A stretch of 64,000 bases of DNA from Lentzea nigeriaca. GTDB lineage: Bacteria; Actinomycetota; Actinomycetes; Mycobacteriales; Pseudonocardiaceae. Where the stretch lies: assembly GCF_016907955.1 (NCBI RefSeq), contig NZ_JAFBCX010000015.1, forward strand, positions 99,585 to 163,584, in the 5' to 3' direction. Below, piece after piece: positions 17,278 through 24,792 of this stretch. Positions within the stretch are counted from its first letter, which is position 1. The number at the start of each line of letters is the position of its first letter. The notes under the pieces were generated by a model that was not told the origin of the DNA, searched no databases, and worked only from the letters and a program-made list of their open reading frames with translations. The position numbers and the translations under genes are program-made.

Positions 17278-17862
17278 GTGATTTCGTTGGATCAGGTGCT
17301 GGTCGTCGACGTGGAGTCGACGTGTTGGGAAGGATCTCCGCCTCCCGGTGAGGTGTCGGAGATCATCGAGATCGGGATCTGCCCGGTCGAGGTCGCTTCC
17401 GGTGTGCGCGGGGAGCGGCGAAGCATTCTGGTGCGGCCTTCGCGGTCGTCGGTCAGTCCGTTCTGCACTCGGCTGACCACGTTGACGCAGGAACAGGTCT
17501 CCGCCGGCGTCACGTTCGCCGACGCCTGTTCGTTGCTGCCCAAGGAGTTCCGGTCGGACCGCCGGGTGTGGGCGTCCTATGGGGACTACGACCGCAAGAT
17601 GTTCGAACGGCAGTGCGCCGACCTCGGCGTCCGGTACCCGTTCGGGCCGCGGCACGTCAACGTGAAGACGCTCTTCGCTCTGGTACACGCGTTGCCGCGC
17701 GAGGTCGGGATGGCCGAAGCGGTGCGCATCGCCGGGCAACGGCTCGACGGCACGCACCACCGCGGCCACGACGACGCCTACAACATCGCGGGCCTGCTGG
17801 CCGGGCTGATTTCACCTCTTCGGAGGATTCCAGTCCACGCCGACCGTGCAGACGCGGATTGA
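17278..17862 (+). CDS. DEDDh-type 3'-5' exonuclease
   Basis: A 194-residue nuclease of the RNase T/ERI1/KapD kind. Metal-binding residues are visible: VVDVESTCWEG (D-x-E) near residue 8-16, a middle Asp in ASYGDYDRKMF near 102, and HRGHDDAYNIAG (H and D) near 160. Targets could be RNA or DNA ends. GTG 17278 is taken because the family core begins immediately after it. It sits 22 bases after the VWA operon and overlaps tail-to-tail with a small leftward gene. A deleted fossil of a closely related gene lies at 7178-7258. Confidence 0.85.
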   Translation: MISLDQVLVVDVESTCWEGSPPPGEVSEIIEIGICPVEVASGVRGERRSILVRPSRSSVSPFCTRLTTLTQEQVSAGVTFADACSLLPKEFRSDRRVWASYGDYDRKMFERQCADLGVRYPFGPRHVNVKTLFALVHALPREVGMAEAVRIAGQRLDGTHHRGHDDAYNIAGLLAGLISPLRRIPVHADRADAD

Positions 17863-18069
17863 GTCCCGCCACACCGTGATGGCGAACGTGCCCGCGGCCG
17901 CTGGCACCCGCGCGAGGTACTCGGTGGCGCAGGCGAGGGTGTAGCGGGACCTCCAGTCGGCTTCTTTCCTTATGTACCAACCATGATCCTCCACCGTTTC
18001 GACGTAGGCGAGGGTGAGCCGGCCGTTCCGGCTGCGTCGGTGGTACTGGATGCTGTGGACGTACTCCAT
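17812..18069 (-). CDS. Small hypothetical protein
   Basis: About 85 residues starting MEYVHSIQYHRRSRNGRLTL; no family recognised. It has alternating polar/hydrophobic stretches (GTFAITVWRDSIRVCTVGVD), suggesting a small beta-rich fold, and no membrane segment or signal. ATG 18069 is the first plausible start, with GAGG 12 bases upstream. It is divergent from the XRE regulator (74 bases between starts) and runs tail-to-tail over the exonuclease end by 51 bases. Could be non-coding, but the position opposite a regulator start is gene-like. Confidence 0.45.
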   Translation of the reverse strand: MEYVHSIQYHRRSRNGRLTLAYVETVEDHGWYIRKEADWRSRYTLACATEYLARVPAAAGTFAITVWRDSIRVCTVGVDWNPPKR

Positions 18070-18142
18070 GCCGAGGACGGTCCTCACCAGACTCCGCCCG
18101 CGTGATTCACGAATGTCAGATCTGATCCGTAACGTTTGGGGT

Positions 18143-18955
18143 ATGTCCGACCCCACGTTCCGGCAGGTGCGCCTTGGCGAGGCGCTGAAGAGGCTGCGTG
18201 AACGGAGCGGGCTGAGTCAACGCGAGGCGGCGTACCGGCTCAGGTACAACTACCAGAAGCTGAGCCGCATCGAGAACGGCCAGCTGCCGGAGTACCACGG
18301 CCTGCGCGCGATGCTCGACCTCTACGGCGTGCTCGTCGCGGAAGAGGCGCCCTACGTCGAGATGTGGGAACGCGCCAGCGAGAAGGGCTGGTGGCATCCC
18401 TACGGCCTCGAAGATCACGGGTACATCAGCCTGGAGCACGATGCCATCAGGGTGAGTGCCTTCTCGCTCGGTTACATCCCCGGTTTGCTGCAGACCGAGA
18501 GCTACATGCGCGCGGTGTTCCACGGGTGGCAGGTCCAGCGTTCGCGGAAGTGGGTCGAAAATCAGGTCGCGGTTCGAGTGCGGCGGAAGCAGCGGCTGGT
18601 CGGTGATGAGGCGCTCAAGTACCACGCGGTCATCGCCGAGGCGGCCTTCCCGCAGGCGGACCGTGAGCAGTTGCTGCACATCAACGAAATGGGCGTGCGG
18701 CCAAACGTGACTGTGCAGGTCCTGCCGAACACCGCAGGCTTGAACGACGGGCACAACGGAGCGTTCCTCCTGCTGGACTTCGCCTACCCCGGTGACATGA
18801 CGGTGCTGTACGTCGAACATCCCGCTGGTGCTGCGCACGTCGAGGATGTTGAGCAGGTGAAGGCCAGTAAACTCGTCTTCAAGCACCTCTCGAAGCTGGC
18901 GCTGACGCCGGACGAGTCTGCCGAGTGGATCGGGAGGTTGGCTGCTGAGAGGTAG
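18143..18955 (+). CDS. XRE-family regulator with DUF5753 domain
   Basis: A 270-residue regulator typical of actinobacteria. The helix-turn-helix is at about residues 10-65 (ALKRLRERSGLSQREAAYRL, YNYQKLSRIENG), followed by the DUF5753 domain with FSLGYIPGLLQTESYMRAVF and AVRVRRKQRL. Such genes commonly pair with a downstream DUF397 gene, as here nine bases later (compare the BldB/AbaA-like and WhiJ-type pairs of Streptomyces, which influence development). ATG 18143 has no strong ribosome site. Targets are unknown; binding near its own promoter is the usual pattern. Confidence 0.92.
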   Translation: MSDPTFRQVRLGEALKRLRERSGLSQREAAYRLRYNYQKLSRIENGQLPEYHGLRAMLDLYGVLVAEEAPYVEMWERASEKGWWHPYGLEDHGYISLEHDAIRVSAFSLGYIPGLLQTESYMRAVFHGWQVQRSRKWVENQVAVRVRRKQRLVGDEALKYHAVIAEAAFPQADREQLLHINEMGVRPNVTVQVLPNTAGLNDGHNGAFLLLDFAYPGDMTVLYVEHPAGAAHVEDVEQVKASKLVFKHLSKLALTPDESAEWIGRLAAER

Positions 18956-18963
18956 GGATCGAC

Positions 18964-19149
18964 GTGTCTGCTGTGTGGCGCAAGAGCAGCCGCAGCAACG
19001 GCGCAGAGAACAGCGACTGCGTGGAAATCGCGCTGGACGGTTCCGCTGCCCGTATCCGCGACTCGAAGGGCCGGGCGGACGCCACGGTCGCGGCGCCCGC
19101 CTGGGCTGCGTTCCTTGACACCGTCAAGGGCGACCTGTTCAGAAGGTGA
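18964..19149 (+). CDS. DUF397 small partner protein
   Basis: A 61-residue DUF397 protein with the family core WRKSSRSNGAENSDCVEIA, an internal RDSKG and the C-terminal W-A-A-F motif (APAWAAFLDTVKGD). Such proteins are encoded beside XRE-DUF5753 regulators and probably modulate them by direct binding. GTG 18964 follows GAGAGG. Its end overlaps the convergent DUF2855 gene by 11 bases. Confidence 0.9.
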   Translation: MSAVWRKSSRSNGAENSDCVEIALDGSAARIRDSKGRADATVAAPAWAAFLDTVKGDLFRR

Positions 19150-20188
19150 TGACGTCGGCCGTGTCCGGGTTCGCCTTGCCCGCCAGCACGGACTGCCACA
19201 CCTCGACCAGCTCGTCCGGGCCGCTGTGCCGTGCGACGCCGACCCAGCTGCCTGCCTGAGCGGTGAACGCGCGCCAGGCCGCACCGAAGCGCTCAGCGAA
19301 GCCGTCAGGCCCCCAGTCGGCGGCGCGCTTGCGCAGCTGCTCGGGAGCGAAGAAGAACTCCGAGCGCGGATCCGCCGAGGCCTTCTGCTGGGTCAGGCCG
19401 ATCGAGACGTCCTTCACCAGCGAGGCGCCGAGGCGGTCGTGCAGGGTCGAGCGCAGGTCCGCCGAGCCGCTGAAGTCCAGGTACACCGAGGGTTCGACGT
19501 CCACTGCGGCGTCGTAGGGGAGCACGGTGTCGTAGAGGCCCAGGCCGGTAGTGAACTCGACGTTGCGCGGTGAGGTCAGGCCCACCAGTCGCACGCCGGA
19601 ACCGCGCAGGCACTGGGCGGTGCCGAAGGCGGTCTTGCTGGAGGCGGAGGAGATCACGACGGTGCGGGCGCCGTGGAAGTCGTTGTCCGCCAGTTGGTCG
19701 GCCAGCAGGAACGACGTCATGAACAGCGGGCGGTAGAGGACCTGGAGGTCTTCCTGCTGCGGGTCGTAGGCGGGGTCGGTACCAGTCACCAGGTAGCTGT
19801 TGTAGACGGCTGGGAGCGACGCGCGGTGGTCGGCCGTGTCGACGAAGCCCGAAGAGGTCAGACGAGCGCGCACGACGAGGTGGCTCGCCATCGGCAGGTA
19901 GCCGTAGACGCGGGTGCCGGGCGGAAGCGCGTCCAATGTGGAGTCGACGACGTCGGCGAAGCCCCACAGCGGGATCACGCCGCGGCCGTCGGCGTCCACC
20001 GGGAAGAACTTCCAGTAGCCGATGAGGTCGCCGATCACGCCGTAGGTGACGTTGTTGGCGGTGAGGCCTACGCGGTCGATGCGGAGCAGCACCTCGCAGT
20101 CGCCCAATTCAGGCGAGAGCTCGTCGTGCAGGACTTCGGTTTTGGTGAGGTCGTCGCGGTCGACGACAACGGTCCAGCGACTGATCAT
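19139..20188 (-). CDS. DUF2855 family protein (MDR-like fold)
   Basis: A 349-residue DUF2855 member, a family with a medium-chain dehydrogenase/reductase-like fold and no assigned reaction. Seen: GroES-like N-terminal half (LLRIDRVGLTANNVTYGVIG), then a Rossmann-like part with TVVISSASSKTAFGTAQCL near residue 170, where the usual glycine-rich G-x-G-x-x-G is replaced by ASSKTAFG. A Cys/His zinc site is not evident. ATG 20188. It is divergent from a TetR gene only 38 bases away, so that repressor probably controls it. Confidence 0.85.
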   Translation of the reverse strand: MISRWTVVVDRDDLTKTEVLHDELSPELGDCEVLLRIDRVGLTANNVTYGVIGDLIGYWKFFPVDADGRGVIPLWGFADVVDSTLDALPPGTRVYGYLPMASHLVVRARLTSSGFVDTADHRASLPAVYNSYLVTGTDPAYDPQQEDLQVLYRPLFMTSFLLADQLADNDFHGARTVVISSASSKTAFGTAQCLRGSGVRLVGLTSPRNVEFTTGLGLYDTVLPYDAAVDVEPSVYLDFSGSADLRSTLHDRLGASLVKDVSIGLTQQKASADPRSEFFFAPEQLRKRAADWGPDGFAERFGAAWRAFTAQAGSWVGVARHSGPDELVEVWQSVLAGKANPDTADVITF

Positions 20189-20226
20189 TGCCAGGATTCT
20201 CCTTGGTCGGGAGGTACGCTCCGGTC

Positions 20227-20802
20227 GTGACCGTGCCTGAAAGACTGATCGACGCCGCTACCAGCCTCTTCGCGGACAAGGGGTACGAACGCGTCGCCGT
20301 GCAGGAGATCGTGGAGCGCGCCGGTGTCACCAAAGGCGCGATGTACCACTACTTCGGGTCCAAGGACGACCTGCTGCACGAGATCTACGGGCGGTTGCTG
20401 CGCATGCAGACCGAACGGCTGGACAAGATCGCGGAAGGTGCCGGGCCGATCACCGAACGGCTGCGCGAGGCCGCCATCGACGTGATCGTCACCAGCGTCG
20501 ACAACTTCGACGCCGCCAAGGTGTTCTTCCGCTCGATCGACCACCTGTCGGCGGAGAAGCAGAAGGAAGTGCGGGCGGAACGGCGGCGCTACCACGAGAA
20601 GTTCCGCGGTCTGATCGAGGAAGGGCAGCGGGACGGGACGTTTCGCGCCGACGTGCCCGCGGACCTCGCCACCCACTACTTCTTCGGGTCGCTGCACCAC
20701 CTGGGCACGTGGTACCGCCCGGACGGGGAGATCCCGGCCGGGCGGCTGGCTGAGCACTACGCGGATCTGCTGATCCACTCGGTCAGGGCACAATCACGCT
20801 GA
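20227..20802 (+). CDS. TetR-family repressor
   Basis: A 191-residue TetR regulator. The DNA-binding domain at residues 8-52 has the textbook run LFADKGYERVAVQEIVERAG followed by VTKGAMYHYFGSKDDLLHEI. The C-terminal ligand domain (EIYGRLLRMQTERLDKIAEG) is followed by HYFFGSLHHLGTWYRPDGE, common in TetR proteins linked to lipid metabolism (KstR2-like). GTG 20227 or 20233 are both possible. Divergent from DUF2855 and convergent, with a 20-base overlap, to the MaoC gene. It could recognise either the CCGAC-TG-GTCGG palindrome at 22.1 kb or the short DUF2855 intergenic region. Confidence 0.88.
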   Translation: MTVPERLIDAATSLFADKGYERVAVQEIVERAGVTKGAMYHYFGSKDDLLHEIYGRLLRMQTERLDKIAEGAGPITERLREAAIDVIVTSVDNFDAAKVFFRSIDHLSAEKQKEVRAERRRYHEKFRGLIEEGQRDGTFRADVPADLATHYFFGSLHHLGTWYRPDGEIPAGRLAEHYADLLIHSVRAQSR

Positions 20803-21235
20803 CGATCTCGGCGACGCACGCGGGCTTGTCGCTGCCCTCGATCTCGACGACGACCTTGGTCACGAGCTGCTTGCCCAGCGCGATGTCCGAGACGTCCAGC
20901 AGTTCCACGCCCGCGCGCACCCTGGCGCCGACGAGCACCGGCTGCGGGAAGCGGACCTTGTTGCTGCCGTAGTTGACGCCCATCTTGATGTTCTTGACGG
21001 TGTAGATGTCGCGCACCAGGTAAGGCACCAGCGACAACGTCAGGTAGCCGTGCGCCACCGGGCCGCCGAACGGGCCCTTCTTCGCATTCTCGACGTCGAT
21101 GTGGATCCACTGGTGGTCCAGCGTCGCGTCGGCGAAGAGGTTGACCTGTTCCTGCGTGACCTCGTGCCACTCACCGAAACCGAGGTGCTCGCCCTTCGCG
21201 GCGACGAGCTCGTCGACACCCTCGAATACGCGCAT
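20783..21235 (-). CDS. MaoC-like (R)-enoyl-CoA hydratase/dehydratase
   Basis: A 150-residue single hot-dog protein. It carries the hydratase signature with catalytic Asp and His in FADATLDHQWIHID near residues 35-50, followed by PFGGPVAHGYLTLSL. It would hydrate an enoyl-CoA or dehydrate a hydroxyacyl-CoA. ATG 21235 lies one base from the stop of the FabG-like gene, so the two form an operon below the operator at 22018-22033. This activity is exactly what the dehydrogenase/thiolase/SDR operon at 4-7 kb, behind the same operator, lacks. Confidence 0.9.
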   Translation of the reverse strand: MRVFEGVDELVAAKGEHLGFGEWHEVTQEQVNLFADATLDHQWIHIDVENAKKGPFGGPVAHGYLTLSLVPYLVRDIYTVKNIKMGVNYGSNKVRFPQPVLVGARVRAGVELLDVSDIALGKQLVTKVVVEIEGSDKPACVAEIVSVIVP

Positions 21236-21236
21236 C

Positions 21237-21989
21237 TCAGTCCTTCGGTCCGCCGGCGACGTAGATGACCTGGCCGGACACGAACCCGGCGCCCTCACTG
21301 ACGAGGAACGACGCGGTGTGCGCGATGTCCTCCGGCTGGCCGACGCGCGCGACCGGGATCGTCTGCGCGGCACCGTTGATCAGGTCCTCGAACGAGATCT
21401 TCATGCGCTCGGCGGTCGCCTTGGTCATCTCGGTGGCGATGAAGCCGGGCGCGATCGCGTTGACCGTCACGCCGAACTTGCCGAGCTCGATCGCGAGGGT
21501 CTTGGTGAAGCCCTGCAGACCGGCCTTGGCGGCCGAGTAGTTGGCCTGGCCGCGGTTGCCGAGCGCGCTCGTGCTCGACAGGTTGACGATGCGGCCGAAG
21601 CCTTCCTTCGTCTGGTAGGCCTGGACGGCCTTGCTCATCAGGAACGCGCCGCGCAGGTGCACGTTCATGACGGTGTCCCAGTCCGAAACCGTCATCTTGA
21701 ACAGCAGGTTGTCGCGCAGCACGCCGGCGTTGTTGATCAGCACGGTCGGCGCGCCGAGCTCCTCGGCGACCTTCGCGACCGCCGCGTTGACCTGCTCCTC
21801 GTCGGAGACGTCGACCTTGAGGCCGATGGCGCGCCCACCGCCCGCGACGATCTTGTCGGCGCCGTCGAGCACACCCTGCTCGTCGAGGTCGAGCAACGCG
21901 ACGGCCAGGCCGTCCGCGGCGAGACGCTGCGCGACGGCGGCACCGATACCGCGAGCCGCGCCGGTGACGATGGCAACCCTGTCGGCCAC
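21237..21989 (-). CDS. FabG-like short-chain dehydrogenase
   Basis: A 250-residue classical SDR. TGAARGIG at residues 10-17, NNAG near 90, the catalytic Ser in IVNLSSTSALGNRGQ, then YSAAKAGLQGFTK, and C-terminal GQVIYVAGG. 3-oxoacyl reductase or 3-hydroxyacyl-CoA dehydrogenase activity fits. GTG 21989 is fixed by GGAGG five bases upstream in the run that spells GAAGGAGGACCC. A perfect CTAAGC-AAGC-GCTTAG operator sits 29 bases before the start, linking this pair to the TetR-controlled acyl-CoA genes near the left end. Confidence 0.92.
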   Translation of the reverse strand: MADRVAIVTGAARGIGAAVAQRLAADGLAVALLDLDEQGVLDGADKIVAGGGRAIGLKVDVSDEEQVNAAVAKVAEELGAPTVLINNAGVLRDNLLFKMTVSDWDTVMNVHLRGAFLMSKAVQAYQTKEGFGRIVNLSSTSALGNRGQANYSAAKAGLQGFTKTLAIELGKFGVTVNAIAPGFIATEMTKATAERMKISFEDLINGAAQTIPVARVGQPEDIAHTASFLVSEGAGFVSGQVIYVAGGPKD

Positions 21990-22017
21990 GGGTCCTCCTT
22001 CGTTGGGGGATGGTGAG

Positions 22018-22033
22018 CTAAGCAAGCGCTTAG
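22018..22033. promoter_or_regulatory. TetR-type operator, perfect copy
   Basis: CTAAGC-AAGC-GCTTAG, identical in both arms to the sites at 4017-4050, 29 bases upstream of the FabG-like/MaoC operon. With the near-copy at 1979-1994 it makes four sites over 20 kb, all before acyl-CoA genes. Confidence 0.75.
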
Positions 22034-22079
22034 TAACGTACCTATCAGTCCGCTTGACGTCCAGCGCTGTGCGGACGAC

Positions 22080-22099
22080 CATACCGACTGGTCGGAATG
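22080..22099. promoter_or_regulatory. Second palindrome, probable TetR operator of the rightward SDR operon
   Basis: A perfect CCGAC-TG-GTCGG core (22084-22095) extended to CAT-A...A-ATG outer bases with one mismatched pair, 44 bases before the SDR start at 22143. The ACCGACNNGTCGG type of site is typical of actinobacterial TetR regulators. The protein that binds it is unknown; the TetR gene at 20.2 kb is the nearest candidate. Confidence 0.5.
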
Positions 22100-22142
22100 T
22101 TGCCCAGATCGTCGTCCCAGAGTCGTCTCAGCGAGGAGGCAG

Positions 22143-22943
22143 ATGCCCGTGGAACTCACCGGCAAGGTCGCACTCATCACCGGTGGATCGAACGGCATCG
22201 GTGCCGCGTCCGCCCGGCGCCTGGCTTCGCTCGGGGTCCGTGTCGTCGTCGCGGACATCGACACCGACCAGGGCAAAGTCGTCGCCGGCGAGGTCGGCGG
22301 CGTGTTCGTGCGCTGCGACGTGACGCAACCGGCCGACTCCGCTGCCGCGGTGGAGACCGCCGTGCGCGAGTTCGGCGGGCTGGACATCGCCTTCCTGAAC
22401 GCGGGCATCGGCACCGGGTGCTCGTTGGGCGACGACTTCGACGTCGAGCTCTACCGCCGTGCGATGGCCATCAACCTCGATGGCGTGGTCTACGGCGTGC
22501 ACGCCGCGTTGCCCGAGCTGCAGAAGCGCGGCGGCCAGATCATCGCCACGGCGTCGATGGCCGGTCTCATGCCGATGCCCGGCGATCCGGTCTATGGCGC
22601 CAACAAGGCTGCCGTGGTCGGCCTGGTCCGTGCTCTGGCCGGGGCGTACTCGGATGTCCGGGTGAACGCGCTCTGCCCCGCGTTCGCGGACACCAACATC
22701 ATCACGCCGCTGCGGTCGACGCTGGAGGACATCGGCATGCCGATCCTGCCGGTGTCCACTGTGGTGGACGCGTTCATGTCCATTGTGGAGGGTTCGGGCA
22801 CCGGCGAGGCCTGGTTCGTGCAGTCCGGCCGGGCGTCGGAGCCGTTCGGCTTCCGCAACCCGCCGGGGCCGCGCGCCGCCGACGGCTCGCGGGTCGAGGC
22901 CGCCAAGAAGGACCCCATTTCGATCGCGCTCAAGGAGAGCTGA
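22143..22943 (+). CDS. Short-chain dehydrogenase/reductase
   Basis: A 266-residue SDR. TGGSNGIG near residues 14-21, LNAGIG near 88, then YGANKAAVVGLVRALAG near 150; the catalytic Ser precedes in TASMAGLMPM. The C-terminal 30 residues (FRNPPGPRAADGS and beyond) extend past the usual SDR end and are charged. The substrate is unknown. ATG 22143 is preceded by GAGGAGG. The next gene begins two bases after its stop, so SDR and quinone-reductase-like enzyme are co-expressed. Confidence 0.88.
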   Translation: MPVELTGKVALITGGSNGIGAASARRLASLGVRVVVADIDTDQGKVVAGEVGGVFVRCDVTQPADSAAAVETAVREFGGLDIAFLNAGIGTGCSLGDDFDVELYRRAMAINLDGVVYGVHAALPELQKRGGQIIATASMAGLMPMPGDPVYGANKAAVVGLVRALAGAYSDVRVNALCPAFADTNIITPLRSTLEDIGMPILPVSTVVDAFMSIVEGSGTGEAWFVQSGRASEPFGFRNPPGPRAADGSRVEAAKKDPISIALKES

Positions 22944-22944
22944 C

Positions 22945-23916
22945 GTGCGTGCCATCCAGATCACCGAGTTCGGTGGACCCGAGGTGCTCCAGCAGGTGGA
23001 GCTGCCCGATCCGGTGCCGGGCGAGGGCGAGGTGCTGATCAACGTCTCGCGCGCCGGGCTCAACTACGCGGACACGCACCAGGCGGAGAACTCCTACCTG
23101 GCGAAGATGACGCTGCCGCTCGTGCCGGGCGGTGAAGTCGTCGGCACCACCGAGGACGGGCGTCGCGTTGTCGCGCTGACCAAGAACTCCGGCGGGTACG
23201 CGGAGAAGGCGGTCGCGCCGGCGTTGACGACGTTCGACGTGCCGGATGGCGTGGACGACCTCACGGCGCTGTCGTTGATCGTGCAGGGCGCGACGGCGTG
23301 GCTGCTGCTGCGGAAGTCGACCCACCTGGAGCCCGGTGAGTCGGTGGTCGTGCACGCCGCCGCCGGTGGTGTCGGCACGATCGCGGTGCAGCTGGCCAAG
23401 CTGTGGGGAGCCGGGCGCGTGATCGCCACCGCGTCCTCCGACGACAAGCGGAAGCTGGCGCTGGACCTGGGCGCGGACGTGGCGATCGACTCGCGCGCCG
23501 AGGACATGACCGCCGCGCTGATCGAGGCGAACAACGGACGGCGCGTCGACATCGTGCTGGACATGACGGGAGGAGCTACCACTGACCAGTCGCTGGTGGC
23601 GCTGGCTCCGTTCGGGCGGCTTGCGTTTTATGGCATGGCCTCGCGGGAAAGGCCGAAGCCGGTCGACCTCGGAGCACTGCTCGTGCACTCCACGACCGTT
23701 GCGGGTATGTGGCTCCCACACGCCCTGAAGGTGCGCGACGCCGAGCACGGCACCCTCGCCCACCGCGCGATGGCCGAACTGTTCCAGCTCGTCGTCGACG
23801 GCAAGCTGAAGGCGGTTCCCGGCGGCGAGTACGGCATGGGGCAGATCCGGCAGGCGCACGAGGACCTGCGCTCCCGCAGGACCGCGGGCAAGCTGCTGCT
23901 GGACCCGTCGCGGTAG
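22945..23916 (+). CDS. Zinc-free alcohol dehydrogenase/quinone oxidoreductase (MDR)
   Basis: A 323-residue medium-chain reductase of the NADPH:quinone reductase branch. GroES-like start with ITEFGGPEVLQQVELPDPVP and RAGLNYADTHQ; nucleotide motif VHAAAGGVGTIAVQLAKLWG near residue 135. No structural or catalytic zinc Cys cluster. It would reduce a quinone or enone with NADPH. GTG 22945 lies just after the SDR stop with AAGGAGAG upstream. Repeats and a hairpin follow the stop. Confidence 0.9.
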   Translation: MRAIQITEFGGPEVLQQVELPDPVPGEGEVLINVSRAGLNYADTHQAENSYLAKMTLPLVPGGEVVGTTEDGRRVVALTKNSGGYAEKAVAPALTTFDVPDGVDDLTALSLIVQGATAWLLLRKSTHLEPGESVVVHAAAGGVGTIAVQLAKLWGAGRVIATASSDDKRKLALDLGADVAIDSRAEDMTAALIEANNGRRVDIVLDMTGGATTDQSLVALAPFGRLAFYGMASRERPKPVDLGALLVHSTTVAGMWLPHALKVRDAEHGTLAHRAMAELFQLVVDGKLKAVPGGEYGMGQIRQAHEDLRSRRTAGKLLLDPSR

Positions 23917-23924
23917 CCGTTTCG

Positions 23925-23977
23925 GAGAGTACGCGGGGAGCTTTCGTACTCCATGAGAGTACGCGGGGTCCCCGCGT
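23925..23977. repeat. Interleaved direct and inverted repeats
   Basis: The 14-mer GAGAGTACGCGGGG occurs at 23925-23938 and again at 23955-23968, thirty bases apart. The first copy can pair with CGTACTC (23945-23951), and the second forms a perfect ACGCGGGG-T-CCCCGCGT palindrome (23961-23977). It lies between convergent genes; it may be a folded 3' end or a protein-binding site. Confidence 0.5.
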
Positions 23978-23994
23978 GACTTCCAGCATGCGGA

Positions 23995-24029
23995 AAGGGG
24001 GCGGTCCGCTGGTGCGGGCTGCCCCCCTT
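23995..24029. terminator. Hairpin terminator between convergent genes
   Basis: AAGGGGG (23995-24001) pairs with CCCCCTT near 24029, with further pairs inward around one bulged C. It lies between the stop of the MDR gene (23916) and the stop of the leftward gene (24040), so it can serve both strands. Confidence 0.5.
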
Positions 24030-24039
24030 CTGCGTGGTG

Positions 24040-24477
24040 TTACTCGGAGAGCTCGGCGAGCTGGGCCTTCACCTTGGCCAGCTCGGCCTCCAGCTCCTCC
24101 ATGCGGGTGCGGTGCTGGTCGCGCGCCGCCTCGAGCACCGTTTCGATGCCCTCCGCGATGTCGGAGTGCAGCTCCTTCGCCGCCTTGGCCACGGCGATGG
24201 CCGGGATGACGAGGCCGGACACCACGCGCTGCGTGCCGTGGACCAGGTCGGCCTGCCATTCACCCTCGGCGGTACCGGTCACCGTGAGCGTGAGCTCGAC
24301 GGTGCGGGTCTTCTTCGCCGTGCTCTTGGGGCGGCCGGCCTTCGGCTTCTCCGCCTTCGGAGCCTCGGGCTTCGGAGCTTCGACCGGCTTCGCAGCCTCG
24401 GCCGCGGGGGCCGGCGCCGGAGTCTCCTCCACGACGGTCTCCTCGACTGCCTGCACCTCGGTGAGCGTGTCCGACAC
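24040..24477 (-). CDS. DUF6319-like protein with coiled-coil tail
   Basis: A 145-residue protein. Residues 1-55 are low-complexity Pro/Ala/Lys/Glu (repeats such as PKPEAPKAEKPKAGRPK). A conserved core then begins TRTVELTLTVTGTAEGEWQ near 58, and residues 110-145 form a charged coiled coil (RMEELEAELAKVKAQLAEL). The core resembles actinobacterial DUF6319, whose function is unknown. The tail suggests oligomerisation. No membrane segment. ATG 24477; isolated between convergent and codirectional neighbours. Confidence 0.75.
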   Translation of the reverse strand: MSDTLTEVQAVEETVVEETPAPAPAAEAAKPVEAPKPEAPKAEKPKAGRPKSTAKKTRTVELTLTVTGTAEGEWQADLVHGTQRVVSGLVIPAIAVAKAAKELHSDIAEGIETVLEAARDQHRTRMEELEAELAKVKAQLAELSE

Positions 24478-24570
24478 GATCAGGTTTCCTCTCTCCGCAA
24501 CGGCATGACCCCGCGCACATCCTAGAACACTTGTTCGATCAGGCGTGAATGGGGTCGCTGCAGAGCCTAG

Positions 24571-24792
24571 TCAGTAGGGCGGGAGCTGGACGCGCCACTG
24601 CCGTTCGACGTCCAGGACGCCGGGCACCGAACGCAGCGACGGGATGGCGCGGACCTCGACGGTGCCGGTCACCACGCCCAGCGCTTCCAGGACCGTGTCC
24701 ACGACCAGGCCAGCCTCCCGGAGGTCGTCGAGCACCTTCGGGAGGCTGCCTTCGGTCACGGACACCATCACCTGGTCCACCGAAGTGGTCAT
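24571..24792 (-). CDS. Small protein co-encoded with protease, propeptide-like
   Basis: A 73-residue protein with a beta-alpha-beta pattern (DQVMVSVTEGSLPKVLDDL, then VLEALGVVTGTVEVRAIPSL) that recalls the inhibitor-I9/subtilisin-propeptide fold, ending VERQWRVQLPPY. Its ATG overlaps the protease stop by ATGA, so the two are made together. By analogy it could fold or inhibit the protease in trans; this is inference from fold pattern and position. Confidence 0.7.
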   Translation of the reverse strand: MTTSVDQVMVSVTEGSLPKVLDDLREAGLVVDTVLEALGVVTGTVEVRAIPSLRSVPGVLDVERQWRVQLPPY

